Origin: Eustoma russellianum
Taxonomy: Eukaryota > Streptophyta > Magnoliopsida > Gentianales > Gentianaceae
Reading direction: 5' to 3'
DNA: 64,000 bases
Assembly: GCA_036186865.1 (NCBI GenBank)
Contig: AP025057.1
Location: 29,118,581 to 29,182,580, forward strand
Both the position numbers and the translations under genes were made by a program. This document shows, in pieces, positions 12,341-22,983 of this stretch; within the stretch, counting starts at the first letter, position 1; every line of letters begins with the position of its first letter. Below the pieces are notes generated by a model that was given only the letters and a program-made list of their open reading frames with translations, made no database searches and was not told the DNA's origin.

Positions 12341-12914
12341 TGGGAACCCAACCCACAATTAGTAGAGATCCTACGAACGGGGTTCAATGTGGTAAGAACA
12401 AGTCATGAAAGAATTCTATGTTGCACTATCTAAGTGTCCCTCCCTATGGTGTTGTTGTTGATAGTGCTCACTGTAATGACTTGAGGGTGAGATTTTAAGA
12501 ATCTCTTAATGAAAAATTCATAGCCATATTGTTTGGTGGTGTGAACAGTGCACACTTGATGAATTTCACCTATGTAAGCTTGGAAGTGGTGCCGCTTCCT
12601 GTGAGAGCCTGGATAACTCTCTAGAGAGCTTATGAATCCTGAGATAGGTGCATGGCCGATATCGCACCAAAACCGCGAACTTGGAGAAGTAGATAATGAT
12701 ATGTCTTCTTGTTGTTCATATAAACAATAGTGGAGTAAGATTCAAGACGAAGTTCATCTTACTTCCGTTTATATAACTCAAGTTGTACTACCGGCGATTC
12801 AAGACCACAAGTCATCGTATCCGTTATGTGTCATTATCTTCGATTGATAATGGAGAGGTTAGTTGTTTAACGTTCGGAAGTTGTCTTTATATAAGTTTGG
12901 ATCATGTGGGGGAT

Positions 12915-13618
12915 TGTTGGAAAAAGTACGTTAAAGTACCTTTCCGTGTGCTCCAAACTTATATAGAATGTATATGAGGTTGTTTGGGAGATTGAAATGA
13001 GGGTTCTATGTTGATCTGAGGACGTCAATCTCTCATTGAGAGACTGACGTGAGAGATCTACGTTGATCTGAGGACGTCGATCTCTCAATGAGGGTTCGAC
13101 GTGAGAGATCGACGTACGTCGATCGATCGACGTGAGAGATCGACGTACGTCGATCGATCGACGTGAGAGATCGACGTGCCAGCAGACAGAACCTTTCATT
13201 TTGGGTTGCAACTTTTGATCCAAGGATCATCTCCCTTCACCTATGAACGGTAAACAACTGTCATAACTGATAGAAAAACTGCTGAAATGAGTTTCAAACA
13301 TGGTTTTTAACACAATCCAAGGTCTATATATATGAGATCTTGCTATCTTCAACATATACAACATTTTTGGAAAAATCTATAGAATTTCAGCATTCTTCTT
13401 CTATCTTTCTCCTTTATCTTTCTCTTCTAAATCAAGTTCATTCTTCTTCTCCTAGAGCAAAGGAAAAGAAGACAGCCGTTATATCTTGGGAAGCATTAGT
13501 CTTGTTGTCTACCTTGCTCGTTGGTAGAGACTAAATTGCTTTAAGGACAGAGTCATCTTGAGACTCGTCTCGGCTTTGTTTGATCATCGTCTTGCTTGTT
13601 TGCCATATTTTCCTAACA
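12915..13618 (+). repeat. Right (3') LTR of copia-2
   Basis: This is the 704-bp partner of 8383-9170. It has two copies of the 18-bp palindrome instead of three. The purine tract immediately precedes it and the target repeat AGGAG follows. Confidence 0.93.
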
Positions 13619-13863
13619 AGGAGAACCTAACGTTCCTTTATTATGCCGACGCATCGAACTATAAGCTGACATTTGATATAGAGATGCAAGAACGTAAATA
13701 TATAATCTTTTGACAGTAAGATAATCACATGCAGTTGAGACATGTTTGTATTATAGGACGAAATTCAGATTTTTGAACTATAAGAAAAAATTCAGATTTT
13801 TGCCGTATGGACTAACATGAAGGAACAATTGCTAGATTGTGCATTAGCATAATTAGTTTGTAC

Positions 13864-14172
13864 TAGGGCGGTTGAACGAACCGAACAGTTTACGAACTGT
13901 TCGAGTTCGCTTCGTGTTTGGTTCTTATTTATTCGGTAATTATATGTTAACGAGCCGAATTCAAACAAGTATTTGAGTTCGTTCAGTTACACATGCCGAA
14001 CTGTTTGTGAACTGTTCGACTCGTTTAAACAGTTATAAGGTTATCGAGCCGAACTTGAACCAATTTTAAAGTTCGTTTAGCTAAACGAACCAAGCCGAAA
14101 GGTTCGTTTAGCTAAACGAATCCGAATTCGAAATCATAGTATTCGGTTCTGCTCGGTTTGTTAACACCCCTA
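13864..14172. mobile_element. hAT-like MITE (non-autonomous DNA transposon)
   Basis: The 309-bp unit has imperfect terminal inverted repeats, tagggcggttgaacgaaccg on the left and the complement of a taggggtgttaacaaaccga-type end on the right. The 8-bp flanks gtttgtac (13856-13863) and atttgtac (14173-14180) match at seven of eight positions, as expected for a hAT target duplication. The inside is rich in gttcgtttagctaaacgaac palindromes and has no gene. Similar units are common in plants. Confidence 0.8.
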
Positions 14173-14180
14173 ATTTGTAC

Positions 14181-15290
14181 CACCTAGACAATTGAAGATG
14201 TGAAGACTAAAAAAATCTCACTTAGACAATGAAGAATTGTGTCATGATATAAGTATAACTCAAGTGTTAAATATCAACCAAAATTAATCTTTTTAGGTTA
14301 GCATTAACAAAAAAAACTCGATTTAATTGACATTATGGAGTTTTTGTTCATCATGACGATGTCAAACCCGAACAGATGCCCGTCCTGGAATGGACAAATC
14401 CGCATCATTAGGGAAAATATGTCCGACATCTGCAGCCTTTGACTAACTTGACGCCTAACATAATCGATTTGAAAACAGGAGATCGTAGGGAAGAAAAAGG
14501 AAAAAAAAAACAAACAAACCAGGAATGAGTATCATAGTTATTAAACCCAACCTAGTCATGGACCTGTCGGCTTAGGGGTGACCAACCATCTCTTGAACCT
14601 TGAACCTGTGGCTTTAATACATTAATAAATAATACTTTATAAAAATAATCAGCATCTAAAAGTTCCAAAAGAAACTATAATGAATTAAAATCGATTCTTT
14701 TTTTTAATTAATTAACATTACAATGTCAACTATGCATGTTCCTATCAAAGAGATTTTTTTTAATTTGACTTGAACATTAGGATGATTACTGGAAATGCAT
14801 TATTGGAAGTGTGACTTCAGAGCTATCAGATGCGTATAGGTGGCCCATTACGTTTTTCTTCCCATGCAGACTGCACATAGAAAGGCCCATGAAAATCATT
14901 CATCGTATTTGCTTATCTAATCCCAAAGAAAATAAAACATTTCACCACACAACAAAAAAAAGAAAAAAAAACCTTCACTTTTCGTATAAAGAAGATTTAC
15001 ATACTAAAAGTGAGTCGTAAAAGAATGCTATCGTTTTGGTGGCATAAAGTAACATCACATGAAACGTCAAGCAAGAATTATATTTTGAGAAGGTTAAATG
15101 TAACGTCAAGTAAGACTTTAACATCACATGAAACATCAAGTAAGACTTGTATTTTGAGACGGTTAAATGTAACGTCAAGTAAGACTTATATTTTGAGACG
15201 GTTAAATGTAACGAGTTTTTGCGCCCTTTTTTCTCGTATTCACTAGATGCATATGATGGAGAAAAAATCGATCCTTATCTGATCACTTCT
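14181..15290. other. Non-coding spacer
   Basis: AT-rich DNA without a recognisable gene. The short frames near 14304-14513 and 14811-15020 show no conserved motif. A local tandem repeat at 15048-15214 is listed separately. Confidence 0.5.
15048..15214 (+). repeat. Short tandem repeat
   Basis: Imperfect units of about 40 bp built from acgtcaagtaagactt, then tattttgagacggttaaatg, are repeated three to four times, some interrupted by a catcacatgaaa piece. No gene is attached to it. Confidence 0.75.
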
Positions 15291-15490
15291 TTCTCAGTAC
15301 ACGGGGGTTCCATTACCAAATGGAGGAGACGATAGCTTCTCTGTAGTACCATAATCAATTGGCTTCTGATCACCCCGTAATTCCATGTATCCAAACAAAT
15401 GCGAAACAAAGGAAAAATGGAAGGGTTCTTTGTTTGGATGGTGGCATATCAACTTTGACAAATAAAAAGTAGCCACCATATAAATAGTAA

Positions 15491-15777
15491 AAACACATGT
15501 TTTGTTCATCTTTGCTTGCCTATAAATAGGCAATGTTTAGCAGAAGGAAAAAACATCAACACCAAAGCAACAAGCATTTCAAGGGCTTCTTGAGAGAGAA
15601 TTGAGTGAAAGAAAATAGAGAGAAAAAAAGAGAGTTGTGAGATATACCAATCCGGTAAAAGAAAATATTGAGTATTTCAATTCTCTTGTATTTCTCAAGT
15701 TTAAGTTTAAACTTGAGTTGCCTCGTACATTTTCATTATTTCGAATAGTGAAAGTTGTTCTCACTGCCCGTGGTTTT
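15491..15777 (+). repeat. Fragment of a copia-like LTR, split by the gypsy insertion
   Basis: A TATA-like box (cctataaatagg) at about 15520 is followed by a purine-rich gagagagaattgag leader and the phrase ctcactgcccgtggttttt. The last phrase, continued across the gypsy insertion by cctttcacag...gggtttctacgtaaatct at 40164 onward, is typical of the R/U5 end of many plant copia LTRs. The LTR start is uncertain and may lie as far left as about 15290. This is inferred from the general pattern, not from a matching partner in the window. Confidence 0.5.
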
Positions 15778-17790
15778 TGTAGTGCCCCGCTCCCAAACCC
15801 TAACATCGAGAACAGTGCACCCGTCGTATCTCGTTAAGGAGAACACAAAGCGTCGGCTACTCTTCTTACATATCAAGGATGACGTAGAAATTTTTTTTCG
15901 TGGAAACGTTAAGTATAATTCCAATTAACGAGTCAAAATAAACATCGATCACAAAATGAAATAAGTAATCAGTTGACGAGACCCAATAGTATCTACACTT
16001 TTCAAATGATCTAAAATAAAAGAAATACTAAAATGTCTGCGAGAACCCCAAGGAAATAAATAGAAATATCTGCTGCAAGGTCCTCTCGTGTCCTAAATGC
16101 AGCTATCAACCGGCCCACTCCGCTATGTCTGCTCCGTCCTCAACAAAGATATGGGCGTAGTCATCATCCAGCTCACCTGGAAAAGTAGGGGTGAGTGACA
16201 AAAATCACCTAGTAGACGTCCACCTCAAACTAATACAAAACACGTATACCGAAATGATATAACCACATTGCACATAAATAGGATATAATATGAGCATAAA
16301 ATAAGATAAGTGCGGAAATAAAACACTCTACATAAAAATGCGCAACTACGTGATGCATGTCTTCACCCATGTGTCACACGCAACAAGAATCATGTCACGT
16401 AATATGGTCATATTCCTATATGCAATGCATGATCCCGGGATTGACTGGATGCCTGTAGCCTGTACACTAAAATCCATCCTGATCGATGTCCGTAGCCCGT
16501 ACACCACGATCCACCATAACCGAATGCTCATGGCCCATACACCACAATCCACTCCACTCGAGCATCTAAGACATGTACATTTCAACTCACTCCAAATGCA
16601 ATGCACGTGCTATGAATGCATTAATAAAGTCGTCTGGGGCTCTTACACCCATCCTCACCACCTTCGTCACTCAATATGTAGTTTCGCACATTTTCCGAAT
16701 AGTGGAAGGTTATTATTTATTATTACTCGTATTTTTCCTTAGCTTGTATAAATTTCTTAAAAATTCAACTATTTCCCCCTATTTTTCACTTATTTATTAC
16801 TAATTATTTTTAGTTACTTAATTTACCAAAATTCTGAAATTAGGTGAAAATAACTTAATTTTAACCTTCTATATTTTCTCGAACTTATTTGGAATTTTTT
16901 AGTATGTAATTATATTTTTTTGTAATTTAAAATTATTTATTTCCCAATCTTCAAATTCTAGAAATAGTTAAGTTAATTAATTAAAAAAATATCTTTTTAT
17001 TTTCTTCCAGGCCTAGTCACGTCGGCCATAACCTTTCTTTTGGCCTGGCCTGCTGGCAGGCCTGATCTGCCATTATATATATATATTTTCCTTCTGTGAG
17101 GTTAATAGGCCGCCTTCAGTCTGGTCCGCTAGACATCTGGCTCAGTCTGTTGACCGGCTGTTAAACCGCCGTCTCTTTTTTAATTATATAAGCAATTAGG
17201 CCTGGTCTGCTGCCGCCACCCAGCCAGCCCGCTAAGGGTTCGGCCTGGTCTGTGCGCGCTGGCAAGCCAGCCGTACTGCCTTTTTTTATAAATCGCAATT
17301 TTTTCAAGGGAGGCGCACGCGATGGCACACACGCGCGTGAGGCCACCCGCGGACCCTCCAGCGGCATGCGAGGCACACGTGCGGCCTCTCTAGTCTGTTT
17401 TTCGATACCAATTTGGAAGTTTTTCATATTTTCAAGCCACATGAACCTATTCTAACCCAAAACGATATTTGTAACAACTTCAAATATGAAAATTTCTAAC
17501 CTTTTGAATTCATTCGAGCGTATATTTAATCCGAACCCCCTACCACCAATTTCGTACACACACACGCACGTACAGCCACAAACAATATATCTCATGCTTT
17601 CTCATATAAAACATATACAAAATTAGCATCTTAGACAAATAAAAAACGACAAATCACATTAATATACCATTAAAGCATGCATGAATCATACCCGTTTGAG
17701 GAGAGAAGAGGAACCTACCTCGATTGACGCTAAAACAAATGGATTAGACAGATTAAGACTCGAATTCGGGGTCTCGCTAGCGTTCTTCTT

Positions 17791-17832
<42 letters not shown>

Positions 17833-18093
17833 CCCTCTTTTTCCTCTCTTTTCCTCCCTCTCTTTGCCGTTCTCTCTTTTTTTCCCACCAACTGATGTCG
17901 CTGGCCTCCTGGGGTGAAGAGGGTTTGGGAAGTTTTATTTGGGTTTGGGGGGAGATATTTAGGAGAATTTAGGATTAGGTAGTTAATTCAAATTAGTAGA
18001 TTACCAAAAATCATATCCCCTCTCCCCTAACTCACGGCACTCACACACGCACCTTCCATATTTATATCTTTTTCTTTTATCTGATTTACCTAT

Positions 18094-18138
<45 letters not shown>

Positions 18139-18143
18139 ATGTT
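15778..18143 (-). repeat. Left gypsy LTR (3' LTR by transcription), major part
   Basis: This aligns with 36404-38613 from tgtag.gc.ccgct through to the TA-rich end. It holds an internal repeat of gtagcccgtacaccacgatc-type units (about 16440-16560), a (TC)n run at about 17798-17830 and a (TA)n(TG)n run at 18089-18138. The LINE target repeat lies at its right edge. The remaining 140 bp are at 31351-31491. Confidence 0.9.
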
Positions 18144-18570
18144 TTTTTGTAACGAATCCTTTTATTAATAATAAACATCACTTATGGTGGAGGAAAACCA
18201 TATTACAACGAAGTCATTGTATGAGAACAAATGAAATAACAAACTAATAATGACATATCTCCAGTCGTATATGATATGCCGCATTAAAACCTTGCCAAGT
18301 AAAACCACCCTTGTGGATAAAACCTTAGCGAAGGAAAAAAGCGTACATATTTATACGAATGTCATTGATATGAAATGAATTTAAAATTGAGTACAAAGCA
18401 ATGGTTGTTGCAGAAGTTGGTGTTAACCGCATGCCCCATAGTGTGTTGTGGCAAGCTGGACGGGGCGTCTTCAGGAACAGCCGTACCTCGGAAGATTGCC
18501 AGGAAGAAGTTATGCCGATGACAGCGATAATCAACAGTTTAGAAAACTGAGCAACCAAACACATACAGGA

Positions 18571-18601
18571 GTCGCCTTGGCTAAGTTTATGCCAAGGCGA
18601 C
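18571..18601 (-). other. Perfect hairpin in the LINE-A 3' region
   Basis: GTCGCCTTGGC and its exact complement GCCAAGGCGAC enclose a 9-base loop. It lies about 430 nt before the 3' end of the LINE RNA, downstream of the RNase H frame. Role unknown. Confidence 0.7.
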
Positions 18602-18799
18602 TTTGCGATGATTTGATGCGCCAATGGGGGCATAGTCGCATAGTCCGCCAACGCATGATAGGAACATTGCATTACCGTGAGAAGTCTCGCCATTGGAGTA
18701 TTCAATTGAAACCATGTCCAGGCAAGAAAAAAGAGCATAACATTAATGATTATGTGGCAGAGAAAATGCCAGGCCAAAAGATAGCAACATATACCGAGC

Positions 18800-18827
18800 C
18801 TGCCTGTATCCCGTAGGATACAGGCAG
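18800..18827 (-). other. Perfect hairpin with UACG loop in the LINE-A 3' region
   Basis: Arms CTGCCTGTATCC and GGATACAGGCAG are exactly complementary over 12 bases and enclose four bases that read UACG in the LINE-sense RNA, closed by a C-G pair. This is a UNCG-type tetraloop, a very stable RNA fold. It sits just after the RNase H region. Confidence 0.75.
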
Positions 18828-18870
18828 AGAGATTGAGGATACGCCAATCCATGTGGAAGACCTGAGAGTA

Positions 18871-19676
18871 TCAAGGGACACGCAATTGAATGGAGGAGAG
18901 ATCCAAGGAGACGGATGCGCGCACCAATGAAGGGAGAGTACGAGATGAATAGCATTGTGTGATGGGATTCAACATGGCTTGTTGAGCTAAATAATGTGCT
19001 GCCATATTTGCTTCTCGATAGATATGATGATAGTCGAGTCGGTGGAGATGAACTAGAGTGTGAAGCATGCGAAGATAATAATTCCCATGTACTAGCTGCG
19101 GGCGGGCCAAAAGAGATATCATCTGGCTACAGTCAGATTCTAACACGATGTAGTGGAAGAAAATATAAAAGTCCAAATAATACGGCCTAAATTTCCGCAT
19201 TTAGCGGTGTACTTGCTGGTAGCCTGAATGAAATTGCTCCCACACAAGATCCCATATGATCACGCAATATAGCTCCCCCTGCTGCATACTATCGACCTAC
19301 TGCCGCATCTATGTTCAATTTAAGTCGGCCTGGACTGGTGTAAGCCAACGAATCAGGCAAGGTCGCGGGACTGGCAGAGACGGTAGCCAAGTGAAATACC
19401 GCCTAGCATCAGTGGCAATTTTAGTACCCGCTAATTTTTTGCACCAAATGATAATGTCATAGCGTATTGATGCTCGAAGGGATGTGAGTGTAATGCTAGT
19501 TTGATCTCCATAGATTAATGAGGTGTAGCCACGCCAGATGTTATACAGTATGATCGCTGGAATTATAATTTTGAATACCCCAAGAAGAGACAAAAAAGAT
19601 GAACGATACCACCAAGCGAGGATATACTAACGCAACTGCAACGACGACGGTGTCGGACAGTGTAATTCCCCAGACC
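18871..19676 (-). pseudogene. LINE-A ORF2 3' end: zf-RVT tail and RNase H remnant
   Basis: Reading leftward, 19593-19315 has an NIWRGYTSLIYG stretch typical of the region after the plant LINE zf-RVT domain. 19240-18871 matches a plant RVT_3 RNase H domain, with ESDCSQMISLL and IYREANMAAHYLAQQA. Frameshifts and stops separate the pieces. The upstream reverse transcriptase is absent from the window. This is a dead copy of a LINE enzyme that would process the RNA/DNA hybrid. Confidence 0.8.
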
Positions 19677-19681
19677 CTAGC

Positions 19682-22600
19682 TGTAGGATCTGCAAGGCAC
19701 CACTAGAAGGGGGGTTGAATAGGTGGTGCTGAAAATATGGTTTTTAAAATTTCTTTAACCCTAACCAATTCAAGTTCTGAAAACAGATTCTGTTTTCAGT
19801 ACCAGTTTTAAAACGATTTAAAAACTAGGTTAGAGGTCTCCAAAAATTATGAAATTTTGAGAGAACTTAGCCTCAGATGTTGTGAGGGTCCCCTAAAAAT
19901 TTCAAATCAAAATTCAACCTTTAACCCCTTCAAAAACCGTTGGCACTCAGATTGTGCAATTCTGCCAGAAACGGTAGATGGTTTTGAAAAATTAATTCCT
20001 AATTGTGTGAATGTCCAAATGATCTGAAAATTTGACCAATAACTCTTCACACACTATATTTCAATGGGTTAAAACAGTTTTTGAAAATTCTTTTGGGAAG
20101 TAGGTCAAATACACCCAAAGTCTCAACCTTTGCAAGTCTGAAAATCAGACTGCACTAGTCTCAGAACTTTTGATGTTTGGATGACTTATACTTGTCCAAA
20201 AGGGTTGAAACTTGTGCCAAATTAACCCTAGAACGTTTATGTATGTTTCTGGAAAATTTTATAATTTTTAGAAAACGTTTACTATTTTTGCGAACGTCAA
20301 CAATATAAGTAAACAGCGCAGAAACTGAAACGTAAATGCAGAAAGTAAATTGCACCAAGAATTTTATACTGGTTCGGTTATAAACAACCTACTCCAGTCT
20401 TCAAGGAACACCTTCCTTGGTTCACACTAATTTTACACACGCAGTACACCTTACCGCAGGGTTGATAGAGTTACACCTTAACTCCAACCCTTTACAAACC
20501 TTGTATTGTGAGTACAATTCACATGAACACCACCACCTCGTAAGAATGAAGATTGATCACACCTTGATCAATCTTGTACAAATATATGAATGGTGGTTTC
20601 TATGAAGCCTATTCAAGGATGAAAGAAATCAAATACAATAGGCTTATTACAAGAGAAGAAAGAAAGAAAGTGTAGGAGAAGAAGGCTTTTGCCCTTTGAT
20701 CACTTTTGAATATGATTCTTGGTCTTGCTTTTGTTTGTTCTTCTCTCCTCTTCTTAATCAAGTCCAGCCATCCCCTTAGCCTCTTTCCCCTCTTGAAACT
20801 TTCCTTTTAATTGCTTGAGAGAGTGTGAGACATCATGGTGACAACATTTTGCTTACTTGGCATCACTCCATTGGACCATCATTTAGTCATTGCTTACTTG
20901 GCACCTTTTGATTGGCTCATTGTTGTCATCATTTGATGACATGGATATTCTGAAAAAAAAACTAAATATATGCCAAATAATCAATTATCAAATCATGCCA
21001 AAATAGTCACAATATGTCATAAAGTTTGAGACACAAAAATCCTCCCTTCCACCCTTGAAAAAATCGGCCATATCATAGTGTTAATGCTGAAATTTTCAGC
21101 ATTTACCACATGCAATTAAAACTGAATTTCTTCCATTTTTCTTTGAATTTCTTCCATAAAAATTCATCCATTATTTAAGGCAAGTCTTGCTACAAGATTA
21201 AGAATGAATTTGGACACCAATATAGGGCAAGATTCGCCCACACCATCTTCACACATGCTGAAAAATTTCAGCATGTGTGATATAAAGAATATCACACTAA
21301 ATACATTTCAAATCATTTCCATAACTCATTTGATTTATTCCTTAATGCAAAATTAACAAAATATACTCCTTAATGATGAAGAAATCGTCCAACACTAGTG
21401 TGACATGCTGAAATTTTCAGCATGTGACATAAGAGAGGTATATGTTGAAAACTTACCTTTTGTAGCTTCTCTCTTTGATTCATCAACATTGTATGATTGA
21501 TTCTTGACCAATCAACATGCCAACAAGGCTCCACATGTGCTCCACATCAGCTTGGGTGACGTTTAAGTGTGTATATGCATGTGCTGAAAATTATTTTTGC
21601 TAACTTTGAAAAATAGTGCACATTTAATATTACACACATGTAATATTCCAATCAGCCCTTAATTTAATTTTCTAGAACACTTTAAGATGTATATTATAGG
21701 TAAAAAGTGTCTAGATACGTGCCACATCATGTTCAAGAAAAACGTTCCATGTCAAGTGCGTAGAAAACCGAATTTTCGATATTTATCGATTACCCGATTT
21801 TTCTCTAATTTAAATTCCAACTTTTGCACATGCTATATATATTATGTTATACATAATATATATAATATATACTTTAATTTTCAGCACTTGGCTGATTTAA
21901 AGTGGTACCATAAACATGTGACAAAAATAAAATTAGAATCTTCACATTTTGGCCTAAATGTGGGGTGATTTGTGTGTGCCAACATGGAAAGTATTTTTGT
22001 CTCAATGTACAGTGTATGGCACGAAATTTTTGATTAATTTTGATGTATATGGGCTGGCCATTTATTTATGGCAAGTACGTGACACGTTGGCGAAGTTTCG
22101 GTATCGCCCGATACGACAAATTTCGGTTTAGAACCTTTTATCGTGTCGTATTTAATTTGTCATCACCATATCTTATATCATATAATATAAGATCTGAATA
22201 TACTCATAAATATGAGTTAAGTATAGTGGTGTGACGTAAACGTACGTTCGTAAGATATATAACGTGTCGATAGTACGTTGGAATAAATGTGTATGTGCTT
22301 TTTTTTTAAAAAATCTGAAAATATATATATATACTATGTATATATGGCGTGTGAAATGATGTGGGGAGGAGGAGAGAACTTTCCTTCCATAGCTATGTTG
22401 CCTTCAAGTCTTTTCCAAATGCATCTTCCTTTAATGAACTACTTAGTTTATTAAACTAAGTACTTCACTTAATGAACTACTTTAGTTCATTAATTGTGGC
22501 ACCTGAAAATAGTATAAACTCAACAAATGTTCGCCATATGATGTAAGCTTTAAAGCTTCATGGCTCGTTAGTACAGCAACATAATATATAAGCTAAATAA

Positions 22601-22713
22601 GGCAAGTTATCATGCATACATGTACACTTGTGTATATATATATCCACGTTAATATATATATATATATTCAAATTTCTTTATTTTGAAATCACTCAAACCC
22701 TCATATTTCTACA
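19682..22713 (-). repeat. Left LTR of the SIRE-like copia (3' LTR by transcription)
   Basis: This 3032-bp LTR is nearly identical to 27707-30741. It contains repeated atgctgaaattttcagcat-type small palindromes at about 21083, 21255 and 21410. The frames inside have no recognisable product. Confidence 0.93.
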
Positions 22714-22730
22714 ATCTCCCCCTTTTGATG
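22714..22730 (-). promoter_or_regulatory. Polypurine tract of the SIRE-like copia
   Basis: On the coding strand this reads catcaaaagggggagat and directly abuts the 3' LTR. It would prime plus-strand DNA synthesis. The next 200 bp toward the pol stop hold several further ctccccctt repeats, that is, extra purine tracts on the coding strand. Confidence 0.8.
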
Positions 22731-22983
22731 ATTTTCAAAATAACTAGTGTACATGATTTAAGTGTCAGCTCTCCCCCTTGAATTATGCACAGATTTGAAA
22801 TTTGAATTTCGAATTTCAAATCCGGCTCCCCCTTGAATCATGCAATTAGGATCAATCAGTGATCTCTCTCCCCCTTAAATCTCTCTCTCTCCCCCTTAAA
22901 TCATGCTTCTCTCTCCCCCTTTATTTTGGAAAGTTAATCAAAAGATTCCTGTCAAAAAGGAAAGTAAATCAAATGATATCGCA

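Larger units (their letters stand above)
8383..13618 (+). mobile_element. Ty1/copia retrotransposon with gag deletion (copia-2)
   Basis: Both LTRs run TGTTGG...CCTAACA. The target duplication AGGAG lies at 8378-8382 and 13619-13623. A polypurine tract (atcatgtgggggat) ends at 12914. Order is gag fragment, protease, integrase, RT, RNase H. Apart from one repeat-number change, I saw only about eight substitutions between the LTRs, so the insertion is fairly recent and much younger than copia-1. It lacks most of gag and so probably moved with capsid supplied by another copy. Confidence 0.95.

Noticed and set aside
12867..13223. 118-codon minus-strand frame with SLTSIDRRTS repeats, and similar frames at 8356-8782
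   Set aside because: They are translations of the palindromic GATCGACGT repeat in the copia-2 LTRs and change with repeat number.
18325..18852. 175-codon minus-strand frame
   Set aside because: It lies in the LINE-A 3' region after RNase H, contains the two hairpins and shows no known domain, so it is more likely UTR.
22714..22983. Possible envelope-like ORF of the SIRE-like copia
   Set aside because: The gap between the pol stop and the purine tract is under 300 bp and holds only ctccccctt repeats, so no third ORF exists here.
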